From positions 1 to 26,387 of the forward strand of contig DCOU01000038.1 of NCBI GenBank assembly GCA_002322525.1: 26,387 bases of DNA, in the 5' to 3' direction. Position numbers and translations under genes: made by a program. This DNA is from Candidatus Omnitrophica bacterium UBA1562. GTDB taxonomy: Bacteria > Omnitrophota > Gorgyraeia > Gygaellales > Profunditerraquicolaceae. Positions within the stretch are counted from its first letter, which is position 1. The number at the start of each line of letters is the position of its first letter. The notes below the pieces were generated by a model. That model was not told the DNA's origin and did no database searches. It saw only the letters and a list, made by a program, of their open reading frames with translations. Below, piece after piece: positions 1 to 7,032 of the stretch.

Positions 1-411
1 ATTATCTATTCTTTTCCCTTTAACTATTCCGCAATGACCATGAGAGGTATATCCACACAGACAAACGTCTGTAATTACAATTAAATCTTTAAATCTTTCC
101 TTTACTGCTCTTACCGCCTTTTGAACAATACCATCCTCTCTATAAGCAGATGAACCTACCTCATCTTTTGTTTTAGGGATTCCGAATAAAAGTATGGACT
201 CTATCCCCGTGCCTTTAGGTATATCTCTAAGTAACTTGTCAATTGAAAAATGATATACGCCGGGCATGGACTTAATGGGCTCTTTTATACCTTTACCTTC
301 CACCACAAAGTAAGGCAAAATAATATTTTTAGGATGAAGTTGGGTTTCGCTTATCCAATCCCGGACAAAGCTTTTTTCTCTTAGTCTTCTTAAGTCTATA
401 ACAGCCTGCAT
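1..411 (-). CDS. hemB: Delta-aminolevulinic acid dehydratase (porphobilinogen synthase), N-terminal 137 residues, cut by window edge
   Basis: It condenses two 5-aminolevulinate molecules into porphobilinogen in the cytoplasm. I translated it from the raw sequence. The ATG at 411 gives a protein starting MQAVIDLRRLRE and stays open to base 1, so the C-terminus, including the Schiff-base lysines, is outside the window. The family signature ITDVCLCGYTSHGHCG is at about residues 113-128; its three cysteines (C117, C119, C127) are the zinc ligands of the Zn-dependent class rather than the Mg-dependent DxALDxY class. The start overlaps the end of the cobA-hemD fusion by 16 bases, so translation is probably coupled. 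It is the last gene visible in the sulfur/tetrapyrrole operon. HemL, which would supply its substrate together with HemA, is not seen here. Confidence 0.95.
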   Translation of the reverse strand, partial: MQAVIDLRRLREKSFVRDWISETQLHPKNIILPYFVVEGKGIKEPIKSMPGVYHFSIDKLLRDIPKGTGIESILLFGIPKTKDEVGSSAYREDGIVQKAVRAVKERFKDLIVITDVCLCGYTSHGHCGIVKGKRIDN

Positions 412-1919
412 CTTTTGGCCTCTCTTAGAGTAACTTTGCCTATACATCTAACTTTTACATTTTTGGGCACCTTTTTATATTTTTTTTTAAAATTCCTTAC
501 CGTTGAAGGGCTGGTAAACATAATCTCATCAAAGGTATTCAAGTCTAAGTCTGGCAAATCCTTGGGTATTACATTTCTATAAGCAAAACTGGTAGTTATT
601 TTTGCTCCTAATCTTTTGAATGCCTTCTCCAAACCCTTATCCGAAATATCCGAACGGGGCAAAAATATCCTCTTGCCTCTTATATCTAAGCTCTTAAATT
701 CCCTAACCAAGCCTTCCGAGGACTCTTTCTGGGGTAGCAAATCCGCTATAATTCCAAAGCCCAAGAGTCTATTTTTTGTAGAATTCCCGATAGCCGCAAT
801 CTTTATGCCAGCAAGTATTCTTGAATCATAGCTTATCGCACTTAATCTCTTAAAGAAGTATTCGACTGCATATCTGCTTACAAAGACTATCCAATCAAAA
901 TTTCTAATGTCTTTTAAATAATTATCAAATTCCTTATAGTCATCTAAGGGCTCGATCTTAATTAAAGGAAGATAAAAATAAGTGCCTCTTATAAAAAATC
1001 TTTCCTGCGACAGGCCAGTAAACAAAATTCTTTTGTTTTTCTTAAGCCAATTAAATTCTTTCTCTAACTTTACCCCGTTAGAGATACATTTGGCTGAAAC
1101 TAATTTACGGTCACCTGAAGGTGACCTATCTCTAACGGGGTTTACTACTTTGCCAACAATAACTATTGCCGGCGGCTTTAAACTTTGCTCTTTGGCCTTT
1201 TGCGCAATATCTTTTAAGGTGCCGATTAAAATTCTCTGGGTTATTAAACTGGCATTCTCGACTATCGCCACCGGTGTATTCTCATCCTTTCCTGCACCAA
1301 GTAAACGGGAAACTATTTCATCCAAATTCTCTACTGCCATATATAAAACTATGGTGCCAATTTTTGCTATGCTTTCCCAGTTAAGTAAACTTTCTTTCTT
1401 TATCGGTTCCTCATGGCCGGTAACAAAAACACAACTGGAAGCAAATCTTCTATCGGTCAAAGGAATGCCCGAAAATGCACTTGCGGCACTGGCAGAAGTA
1501 ACTCCTGGCACAATCTCAAATTCTATTTTTTCTTTGGTTAAAGCCTTGAGTTCCTGGGAACACCTGCTAAATATTGTGGGGTCGCCATTCTTTAGCCTTG
1601 CCACCTTTTTCCCTTCTTTAGCTTTCTTAATTATTAAGCTATTTATTTTATCCTGATGCACCAAAAATCCGTTAGAGTATCTTTCTTTACCCCGCCCTTT
1701 ATCAATATACAGCGTCTCTTTGTAGGAAAAAGGGCTGGGTTTACCTAACTTATCGCAACATAATAATTGCGCGCCATCCTTTGCATATTCCAAAAGACTC
1801 CTATCCACGAGGTAGTCATAAATAACCACATCCGCTTCTTTAAGAATATTTAATCCTCTCAGCGTTATTAAGTCAGGCTTTCCGGGACCTGCTCCAACTA
1901 AATAGACTTTGCCTTTCAT
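396..1919 (-). CDS. cobA-hemD: Uroporphyrinogen-III C-methyltransferase / uroporphyrinogen-III synthase fusion
   Basis: This is a two-domain 507-residue protein. Residues 1 to about 258 are an SAM-dependent uroporphyrin-III methyltransferase (SUMT): the GAGPGKPDLITLRG loop is at 9-22 and NGDPTIFSR at 111-119 replaces the commoner GGDPxxFGR. Residues from about 290 to 507 form the HemD domain, which closes hydroxymethylbilane to uroporphyrinogen III (KRILFTG near its start, TSPSTVRNF near its end). Together they convert hydroxymethylbilane to precorrin-2, the branch point to siroheme, cobalamin or the alternative heme route. The linker holds an in-frame palindromic insertion (residues 260-284). 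The SUMT domain also has extra residues around 61-78 compared with common homologues. The ATG overlaps the hemC stop as ATGA. The CysH and sulfate-permease neighbours favour siroheme as the product. Confidence 0.93.
   Translation of the reverse strand: MKGKVYLVGAGPGKPDLITLRGLNILKEADVVIYDYLVDRSLLEYAKDGAQLLCCDKLGKPSPFSYKETLYIDKGRGKERYSNGFLVHQDKINSLIIKKAKEGKKVARLKNGDPTIFSRCSQELKALTKEKIEFEIVPGVTSASAASAFSGIPLTDRRFASSCVFVTGHEEPIKKESLLNWESIAKIGTIVLYMAVENLDEIVSRLLGAGKDENTPVAIVENASLITQRILIGTLKDIAQKAKEQSLKPPAIVIVGKVVNPVRDRSPSGDRKLVSAKCISNGVKLEKEFNWLKKNKRILFTGLSQERFFIRGTYFYLPLIKIEPLDDYKEFDNYLKDIRNFDWIVFVSRYAVEYFFKRLSAISYDSRILAGIKIAAIGNSTKNRLLGFGIIADLLPQKESSEGLVREFKSLDIRGKRIFLPRSDISDKGLEKAFKRLGAKITTSFAYRNVIPKDLPDLDLNTFDEIMFTSPSTVRNFKKKYKKVPKNVKVRCIGKVTLREAKRCRLL
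1072..1141 (-). repeat. In-frame palindromic element in the CobA-HemD linker (copy 1)
   Basis: A perfect 15-bp inverted repeat (ACCCCGTTAGAGATA at 1072-1086, complement at 1127-1141) encloses a second near-perfect hairpin, GGTCACCTTCAGGTGACC on the minus strand (1109-1126). The element is translated in frame: its arms code for NPVRD and ISNGV. It lies exactly between the methyltransferase and synthase domains, where extra residues are tolerable. The arm core CCCCGTTA recurs in two further copies at 11727-11775 and 12257-12362. The behaviour resembles Rickettsia palindromic elements, but no homology to those is claimed. Confidence 0.85.
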
Positions 1920-2596
1920 AATAAAACAACCTCCCGGGAATCAATTACTGAAAGCAAGTTATGCAGATGTAAATCTTCAGCTCTTGCGACAATGGCTAAA
2001 GACCCCTGCCAAGGATGGGGTTTAAGAATCTCAAATGGTATTCTTTGGGAAATCCTATCTTCCAGCCCCAATCTAATCAAACCAGCGGCAGCAATCACAA
2101 TGGTATCTAAGTCTGTTTCATCAAGTATCTTTAATCTCTCCTCGATATTGCCGCGGATATCTATAATCTGAAAATCCTTTCGATAGTTTTTAAGTTGAAT
2201 CTTACGCCTTAAGCTACTTGTCCCTATTTTTGCGCCCACCTTCAGTTCATCAAGGGTTAGATTATTCTTTGAAACCAAGGCATCGTAAGGATCGATGGAC
2301 TTTGTAATGGCCGCGATAAAAAGTCCGGGCGCCAAATTATCCGGCAAGTCCTTTGCGCTATGTACAACAAAGTCAATTTCACCCTTTAAAAGTGCCTCAT
2401 CTATTTCTCGGGTAAAAAAGTCGCTTCCTTCTATTTGCGATATAGGCGTAAACTTATCCTTATCGCCATATGTATCTATACCTATAATCTCTACATTAAG
2501 ATCGGGGTAGAATTTCTTTAAATTGCTTACCACCTCTTCTACCTGCTTAAGCGCAAGAAGGCTGGTTCTGGTTCCAATACGGTAAGTTTTTGCCAT
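1916..2596 (-). CDS. hemC: Porphobilinogen deaminase (hydroxymethylbilane synthase), lacking the C-terminal cofactor domain
   Basis: HemC polymerises four porphobilinogens into hydroxymethylbilane. Domains 1 and 2 are well conserved: RIGTRTSLLALKQ near the N-terminus, HSAKDLP at 79-85 with the catalytic aspartate D83, GTSSLRR in the middle, DIRGNIEERL, and HPWQGSLAI near residue 194. The protein stops at 226 residues, whereas family members are usually about 300. The missing part is domain 3, which carries the cysteine (GGC motif) that covalently holds the dipyrromethane primer. The stop overlaps the cobA-hemD ATG (ATGA), so domain 3 has been replaced by the next gene rather than lost to a visible frameshift. 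The ATG at 2596 lies inside the last 58 bases of hemA, with an AGAG-type ribosome site. Confidence 0.93.
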   Translation of the reverse strand: MAKTYRIGTRTSLLALKQVEEVVSNLKKFYPDLNVEIIGIDTYGDKDKFTPISQIEGSDFFTREIDEALLKGEIDFVVHSAKDLPDNLAPGLFIAAITKSIDPYDALVSKNNLTLDELKVGAKIGTSSLRRKIQLKNYRKDFQIIDIRGNIEERLKILDETDLDTIVIAAAGLIRLGLEDRISQRIPFEILKPHPWQGSLAIVARAEDLHLHNLLSVIDSREVVLL

Positions 2597-3579
2597 AATC
2601 TCTCTGCCTTTATTTTTATGACCTCTTCAATTTTCTTTGCTTCTTCTTTCTTTTTCTCAAAGTTCTTCTTTATTACAGTACCTAAATCTTCTAAACAGAA
2701 AAGCTCAACGCCCATTATATCTTTTACTAGAGGCTCAACATTCCTGGGTAAAGCAAGGTCAACTATAAGAAGCCCGTGATTAATAAGGCCTTCTAAAGTT
2801 TCCTTTTTAATAATAAAATGCGGGCTTGCTGTAGCGGTTATGACTACATCCGCCTTTTTCAAAGACTCTCTTAATCTATCGAATCTTACCGCCGCACCAT
2901 TAATCTCACTTGCCAATGCCTTTGCCTTTTCAAAAGTCCGATTAGAAACAAAGATTACGTTGGGCCTTTCTTTTTTTAGGTACTGCAAAACTAATTCGCT
3001 CACCTTTCCTACTCCAATAATTAAAATATTCTTACTCGAGAGGTTACCCAATCGTCCTTTTATAAAATCTAAAGCCAGGCTTCCTACAGAAATTTTACCT
3101 TCAGATATCTTAGTTTCTTTGTGTATCATCTTGGCGAAAGACAGAGCCTGAATAAATGTTTTCCTCAAAAACTCATCAGCAAAACCAATCTCTCTTGCTT
3201 CAAGATATGCCTGTTTAACTTGCCCTGAAATTTGTGTCTCACCAAGAATCAACGAATCTAGGCCGCAGGTAACCGCAAATAAATGCCTAAGTGCTTCTTT
3301 TGCCTCATATGTATAAAGGTAAGGCAAAAAATTTTTTGTCTCAATTTCATGGTATCGCGAAAGAAAATTTATTATCTGGCCTCTTGCACTTTCGAGATTT
3401 TCTGTGCTAGCATAAATCTCCATTCGATTACAAGTAGAAAGAATAACCGCTCCCTTAAATATTTGCCATTCCTTTAAGAGAAAAAGGGCGTTTTTTAGCC
3501 TCTTTTTAGGAAAGACGAGTCTCTCCCTCAATTCAATTGGACTAAACTTGTGATTTGTGCCAACCACTATTAAGTTCAT
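2539..3579 (-). CDS. hemA: Glutamyl-tRNA reductase
   Basis: It reduces glutamyl-tRNA(Glu) to glutamate-1-semialdehyde, the first committed step of C5 tetrapyrrole synthesis. The N-terminal catalytic domain has STCNRMEIY with catalytic cysteine C50 and the conserved GETQISGQVKQAY segment. It is followed by a Rossmann NADPH domain (ILIIGVGKVSELV) and the LIVDLALPRNVEP motif. At 346 residues it is shorter than the usual 400-450, and most of the C-terminal helical dimerisation domain is absent. The start overlaps the JAMM peptidase stop (ATGA) and the 3' end overlaps hemC by 58 bases. The first gene of the C5 pathway inside a sulfur operon suggests dedicated precursor supply. Confidence 0.95.
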   Translation of the reverse strand: MNLIVVGTNHKFSPIELRERLVFPKKRLKNALFLLKEWQIFKGAVILSTCNRMEIYASTENLESARGQIINFLSRYHEIETKNFLPYLYTYEAKEALRHLFAVTCGLDSLILGETQISGQVKQAYLEAREIGFADEFLRKTFIQALSFAKMIHKETKISEGKISVGSLALDFIKGRLGNLSSKNILIIGVGKVSELVLQYLKKERPNVIFVSNRTFEKAKALASEINGAAVRFDRLRESLKKADVVITATASPHFIIKKETLEGLINHGLLIVDLALPRNVEPLVKDIMGVELFCLEDLGTVIKKNFEKKKEEAKKIEEVIKIKAERLWQKLTVLEPEPAFLRLSR

Positions 3580-3974
3580 TCTATCTTGACTTCCTCTTCG
3601 TTTATTTTTCCCTCAACAATCTTGAAGGACCTTATGCTCGGGTTATCTTTATCCTTTATTGAAGCAATCACGTACGATGCCTCAGGATAAAAAGCCAATT
3701 CTACATCGTGTTCAGATGGATAAGCCTCTGTCTCAAGATGCGAATGATATATCCCCACCATCTCAAGGCCTAAATTACGTATTTCTTTCATCACTTTGAG
3801 CTGTTCTTTCGGGTCCATAAAGAATGAATTTGGGCTTCTATCTGTATTAGCCATCCTATAAATCTTTATAATCCTGCCTTCTTTACCTGCTAATATCCCG
3901 CAGGCCTCATTAGGAAATTCTCTTTTAGAGTGCTCTATCATCTGCTCAAACAAACTTTTTGCAATATAAATCAT
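3576..3974 (-). CDS. JAMM/MPN+ metallopeptidase, Mec-like (possible sulfur-carrier or ubiquitin-like protein processing)
   Basis: This 132-residue single-domain protein has a complete JAMM zinc site: glutamate E23 in NEACGIL, HSH at 77-79, then S87 and D90 in the spacing H-x-H-x7-S-x2-D. Prokaryotic relatives include Mycobacterium Mec, which releases cysteine from the sulfur-carrier protein CysO, and archaeal desampylases. The gene is translationally coupled on both sides (ATGA overlaps) between a PiT permease and HemA in a sulfate-assimilation operon, so a Mec-like role in cysteine or sulfur-carrier metabolism is the best inference. No CysO/ThiS-like partner is visible in the window. The metal site is seen directly; the substrate is inferred. 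Confidence 0.88.
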   Translation of the reverse strand: MIYIAKSLFEQMIEHSKREFPNEACGILAGKEGRIIKIYRMANTDRSPNSFFMDPKEQLKVMKEIRNLGLEMVGIYHSHLETEAYPSEHDVELAFYPEASYVIASIKDKDNPSIRSFKIVEGKINEEEVKIE

Positions 3975-4960
3975 TTTTTAACCCCTAAAAGTAAAAGCAT
4001 AGAATAACAAATTATTATACTTAAGACAGGCGTCAGCATCCAAACCTTCAGGATTTTCTTAGTTATAGGGTGAACCAAGGTCTGGCTATGATTTTTCTCC
4101 TCCTTTGCAGTATGTATGGCCAGAATAGACAAAGAGGAAAACTGGACATAGGGCGCAGGAAGACCCAAAACAGAACATGTAATAATAAAAGTGCTGACTA
4201 CCATGGAAACGATTGAGGCCGATATCGTACCCAAAGGAACAATCTCCTTACTTACGGTATTAAGCACTCCTTTGCCTAAAATAAGCCCTCCTAGACCAAA
4301 GAGCAGAGAAAAAATTAAAAAACCCGGTCTTGGACTTACTATATTTGCCGCCATAAGAGGCCCTACGACATTAGCCACATTATTAGTGCCAATACCAAAT
4401 GCGCTATAGAAGTCAGTGAAAAGTGTCCATTTTTTAAGCTTGGCCTCGTGGCAGAAAAATTTTTCATAGAATCTTAAGTTCTTCTGCCGCGGCGGATAAA
4501 TCTTGCGCGCAATAAAATAAGTAAGAAAATACGATAAAAGAGATACACCAACCCAGACAAAAATCAAATACCTGATCAGAGAAAAATTTAAAGATTTGAA
4601 ATATAACCCTGCCCCCACAAAAGAGCTAATGATAATTATGCTTGTTGACTGTGGTATTTTAAGGACGTTTGCCAAAAATAATGCGATACAAGCTGAAAAA
4701 AGAATCACTAAAACCACTGGTTGAGTAATAAGTTCTGGAGCGATAATTTTACTGCTTAATGTCTTTGCAACCCTTCCCCCTACAAGCAACGCCCCTATAA
4801 GCACAAATATAGTAAAGAGAACTACGGCCCTATTTTTTTTAATAATGTTACTTCCCACGCTAGGAGCAAATGACACTGCTAAACCTGAGGCCCCCATGTT
4901 CATCGCCCAAAATATAGAAATAATTATAAGGAGTAATATCTCGATCATTTTCTCACTCAA
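3971..4960 (-). CDS. PiT-family inorganic anion permease, probably sulfate (CysP-type)
   Basis: This is a 329-residue multi-spanning membrane protein of the PHO4/PiT family with the two-fold repeat typical of the group. The first repeat signature is near FWAMNMGASGLAVSFAPS at about residues 18-35. The second, SAFGIGTNNVANVVGPLMAA, is just past the middle. PiT proteins carry phosphate or sulfate. The gene lies between a CysH-type reductase and a JAMM peptidase with ATGA overlaps on both sides, and no phosphate genes are near, so sulfate uptake like Bacillus CysP is more likely than phosphate. The length is at the short end for the family. Substrate cannot be read from sequence alone. Confidence 0.88.
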   Translation of the reverse strand: MSEKMIEILLLIIISIFWAMNMGASGLAVSFAPSVGSNIIKKNRAVVLFTIFVLIGALLVGGRVAKTLSSKIIAPELITQPVVLVILFSACIALFLANVLKIPQSTSIIIISSFVGAGLYFKSLNFSLIRYLIFVWVGVSLLSYFLTYFIARKIYPPRQKNLRFYEKFFCHEAKLKKWTLFTDFYSAFGIGTNNVANVVGPLMAANIVSPRPGFLIFSLLFGLGGLILGKGVLNTVSKEIVPLGTISASIVSMVVSTFIITCSVLGLPAPYVQFSSLSILAIHTAKEEKNHSQTLVHPITKKILKVWMLTPVLSIIICYSMLLLLGVKK

Positions 4961-5679
4961 ATCCCATCACCAGCCACGTTCTTTAGTGGCCGGGTATGGA
5001 TTCCGCATTCGCCGCCGCATTTGCTTGTGCCAATCCAACGGCCAGAGCGTTCGTCTTCTTCGTTAGTAATCCTGGTGCAGGGTGCGCAACCTAAAGACCT
5101 GTAACCTTGTCCGTAAAGAGGATTCACCTTTACTCCGTTGAGAGCCAGGTATTGCCAAACTTCTCTTTCCTTCCAAACAAGAATTGGATTCAGCTTAATC
5201 AAACCTTTATCCCGCTCTTCAACCTCTTTAAAGTCTGTGCGCGTCCTTCCTTCTGTACAACGCAAACCTGTAACCCAGCACTTGACTCCCATCTCTTCAA
5301 TTGCTCTGCGGATAGGTTCTACCTTTAAAATATCGCAGCATTTATCTGGGTCTGTTTCATAAAGTTTATCTGGTATCTCTGCATCGCTTTTATAAATTTT
5401 AATTTCAGGGTATCTAACTACTGTTTCATGCATAAATTGAACAGTCTCTTTTGGTTTAAACCTTGTGGTAATAATAAAACCTCTGATTTTTGGGCTAACT
5501 TTTTTTGCCAGATCCCAGACTGTTACAGAATCCTTGCCCAGACTATTAGCAACTACCAAGCCATCACCATATTTTTCATATGCCTCTTTTGTGAGTGCTA
5601 AGGACCTCTCTACTTTTTGTTTAAAATTCAAAGTTTCTACCAAGCTTTTAATATCATCCTGGTTGTTTAATAAACTCAT
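4957..5679 (-). CDS. cysH: Phosphoadenylyl/adenylyl-sulfate reductase (APS/PAPS reductase)
   Basis: It reduces APS or PAPS to sulfite in assimilatory sulfate reduction. The 240-residue protein has the PP-loop-type SLGKDSVTVWDL segment, the paired cysteines C114-C115 and the C198-x2-C201 pair that together bind a [4Fe-4S] cluster, and the catalytic cysteine C225 in the C-terminal ECGIHT motif. The four-cysteine set marks the iron-sulfur class, which normally prefers APS. RSGRW at 211-215 is also family-typical. The start has a strong GGAGG ribosome site and follows the Rrf2 regulator by 15 bases. The stop overlaps the permease ATG. Sulfite reductase and ATP sulfurylase are not in the window. 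Confidence 0.94.
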   Translation of the reverse strand: MSLLNNQDDIKSLVETLNFKQKVERSLALTKEAYEKYGDGLVVANSLGKDSVTVWDLAKKVSPKIRGFIITTRFKPKETVQFMHETVVRYPEIKIYKSDAEIPDKLYETDPDKCCDILKVEPIRRAIEEMGVKCWVTGLRCTEGRTRTDFKEVEERDKGLIKLNPILVWKEREVWQYLALNGVKVNPLYGQGYRSLGCAPCTRITNEEDERSGRWIGTSKCGGECGIHTRPLKNVAGDGI

Positions 5680-5694
5680 TTGACTGCTCCCTCC

Positions 5695-6132
5695 TTAAAT
5701 TTGGTAAACAATCGTTTCTTTTTGCGACTTTACCTGTTTGGCTAAATCCTCAAAGGTTATATTGTCGATTATATTCGAAGTACAGCGCGTAACCTCCCGC
5801 CATATGTTCCTAAAAATACATTTATATATATCTTTGCAGCCCGAATAGTTCCGTTCAATGCAAGCTAAAGGTTCAATAGGGCCATCTATAAATCTGACAA
5901 CATCGCCCAGTTTTATTTGCAAAGGTGATTTGACTAAAAGATAACCTCCGACTTTACCCCTGCGACTTTCCACAAATCCGCCCCTTTTTAAATCCAGCAA
6001 CACCTGTTCTAAGAATTTTAGGGGTATATCTGCATGCTTGGCCAGATCATGAATGGTCACTAACTCTCCATAATGCAAGGATAAATCCAAAATTGCCTTT
6101 AATGCGTAGTCTCCTTTGTAGGTTATGTGCAT
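5695..6132 (-). CDS. Rrf2-family transcriptional regulator of the sulfur/tetrapyrrole operon
   Basis: This 145-residue winged-helix regulator has the Rrf2 hallmarks: a YALKAILDL first helix, a recognition region IPLKFLEQVLLDLKRGGFV, and a GKVGGYLL wing. Cysteines C91, C99 and C105 lie in the segment where IscR and NsrR bind an Fe-S cluster. CymR, which senses cysteine status, belongs to the same family but lacks that cluster. It is the first gene of the operon that contains cysH, a permease and hem genes, so control of sulfur assimilation is the natural inference. The ATG has a GGGGAAG ribosome site. A palindrome overlapping the -10 box upstream suggests autoregulation. Confidence 0.92.
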   Translation of the reverse strand: MHITYKGDYALKAILDLSLHYGELVTIHDLAKHADIPLKFLEQVLLDLKRGGFVESRRGKVGGYLLVKSPLQIKLGDVVRFIDGPIEPLACIERNYSGCKDIYKCIFRNIWREVTRCTSNIIDNITFEDLAKQVKSQKETIVYQI

Positions 6133-6335
6133 AGTCGTTGCTTCCCCTTCTTGTATATTAACTCTATTAACATAGTAGAGTATAATCTAAAAATAGAAAT
6201 TGTCAAGTATTTTTTAGAGATAAAACTGACCATTGCCCCTGCCAATAAAAATACGGGAATAAAGCAGGCCAGAATATGTAAAGCAATGTATTCTTTTAAA
6301 GCTAAAAATCCTCCAAAGATTAATTCTTTGATCAT
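6123..6335 (-). pseudogene. N-terminal stub of a UPF0718/ArsP-like permease
   Basis: The first 42 or so residues (EYIALHILACFIPVFLLAGAM and neighbours) look like the start of predicted permeases of the UPF0718/ArsP group, which are about 300 residues or longer. After ISKKYL the similarity stops. The remaining 25 or so codons read through the promoter, operator and leader of the downstream Rrf2 gene and end by overlapping its start codon. I read this as a gene truncated by a deletion that fused its 5' end to the Rrf2 promoter region. The stub follows the thioredoxin-reductase-like gene by 8 bases; redoxin-permease clusters are common in anaerobes. A one-helix peptide could still be made. Confidence 0.6.
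6161..6206 (-). promoter_or_regulatory. Sigma-70-type promoter with overlapping palindrome upstream of the Rrf2/cysH/hem operon
   Basis: On the minus strand, TTGACA (6201-6206) and TATACT (6179-6184) are separated by 16 bases, an almost ideal vegetative promoter. An inverted repeat ACTCTA-N9-TAGAGT (6161-6181) overlaps the -10 box and the start site, the expected position for a repressor operator, most likely bound by the Rrf2 protein it precedes. The operator role is inferred from position. The promoter lies inside the permease stub's open frame, supporting the view that the stub is not a functional gene. Confidence 0.8.
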
Positions 6336-6343
6336 TATTTGTC

Positions 6344-6778
6344 TTAGGTGGTAAATTGATGTTGGGACAAGTATCTGAATGCGCTCAGTGCGGCTTTAGC
6401 ACCTTCTCCTGCGGCAGTGATAATCTGCTTTTCGGGTACATCGGTAACATCTCCGGCAGCAAAGATACCCGTAATATTGGTTTCGTAGGCAGATTTGTTA
6501 GTTTTCACCCAAACTTTATCCTCTATTTTTTTAAGCTCAATTACTTCTTCGTTTTCTTTTAGGGCAATCTCAAATTTGCGCATATGTTCCTCAAACTTAG
6601 CTGCCAAATCCGGTCCTGTAATAAACTGATAACCTGTATAATTCTCTATATCACCGCTCAGCGCTGCCTGGCCACCGATGTCTTTGGTAATAACCAAGAG
6701 GCTCATTCTTTTACGTGCTGCGTAGACTGCCGCGGTTATCCCTGCCGGCCCTGCACCGATAATGATTAAGTCATACAT
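6344..6778 (-). CDS. Thioredoxin-reductase-like FAD protein lacking the NADPH/CxxC domain
   Basis: Residues 1 to about 99 match the N-terminal FAD half of TrxB: GAGPAG dinucleotide loop at 8-13, [17 protein letters not shown] at 34-50, and the VKTNKSAYE strand. Residue 102 onward matches the C-terminal FAD half: [28 protein letters not shown]. Everything normally between them, about 165 residues including the NADPH Rossmann fold and redox-active CxxC, is absent, and the join is in frame with no stop. Normal TrxB is about 305-320 residues; this is 144. It cannot work as a standard thioredoxin reductase. It starts 2 bases after the glutaredoxin-like gene. It could be an in-frame deletion remnant or a small FAD-binding protein in its own right. 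Confidence 0.85.
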   Translation of the reverse strand: MYDLIIIGAGPAGITAAVYAARKRMSLLVITKDIGGQAALSGDIENYTGYQFITGPDLAAKFEEHMRKFEIALKENEEVIELKKIEDKVWVKTNKSAYETNITGIFAAGDVTDVPEKQIITAAGEGAKAALSAFRYLSQHQFTT

Positions 6779-6780
6779 AT

Positions 6781-7017
6781 CTATAATCCCAGTGCGCTTT
6801 TTATTCTTTCTTTGTCAAATCCTACAATGATTTCACCTTCGATGTCCAAAACCGACACGCCCATTTGGCCGGATTTTTGCACCATTTCCTCCGCAGCTTG
6901 CTGATTATTTGAAACATCAATATCTTCAAAAGTTATATTGTTGTCCTTTAAGAATTGCTTAGTCCTAATGCACCAGGGACAGATAGGGGTACTATAGATT
7001 TTTACTGTCTTATTCAT
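6781..7017 (-). CDS. Glutaredoxin-like protein with CPWC active site and serine at the cis-proline position
   Basis: This 78-residue thioredoxin-fold protein has [10 protein letters not shown] at 7-16, an active-site disulfide pair C13/C16 typical of NrdH/YruB-type glutaredoxins. In the conserved GQMGVPVI segment the proline, which is normally cis and packs against the active site, is serine here (S55, codon TCG, one transition from CCG). The length is normal. It stands directly before the truncated thioredoxin-reductase-like gene, so the two probably were a redox pair. Ribosome site AAGAG lies before the ATG. Activity may be altered or lost. Confidence 0.9.
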   Translation of the reverse strand: MNKTVKIYSTPICPWCIRTKQFLKDNNITFEDIDVSNNQQAAEEMVQKSGQMGVSVLDIEGEIIVGFDKERIKSALGL

Positions 7018-7032
7018 ATTTTTCTCTTTATC

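Noticed and set aside
982..1656. 224-residue open frame on the plus strand
   Set aside because: It lies antisense to the clearly conserved CobA-HemD gene and shows no recognisable domain, ribosome site or gene context.
1662..1739. KERYSNGFL in the SUMT domain resembling the ISNGV arm
   Set aside because: The DNA matches the arm only partly, there is no matching left arm, and the RYSNGFL segment may be native in this SUMT subgroup. The extra residues 61-78 remain unexplained.
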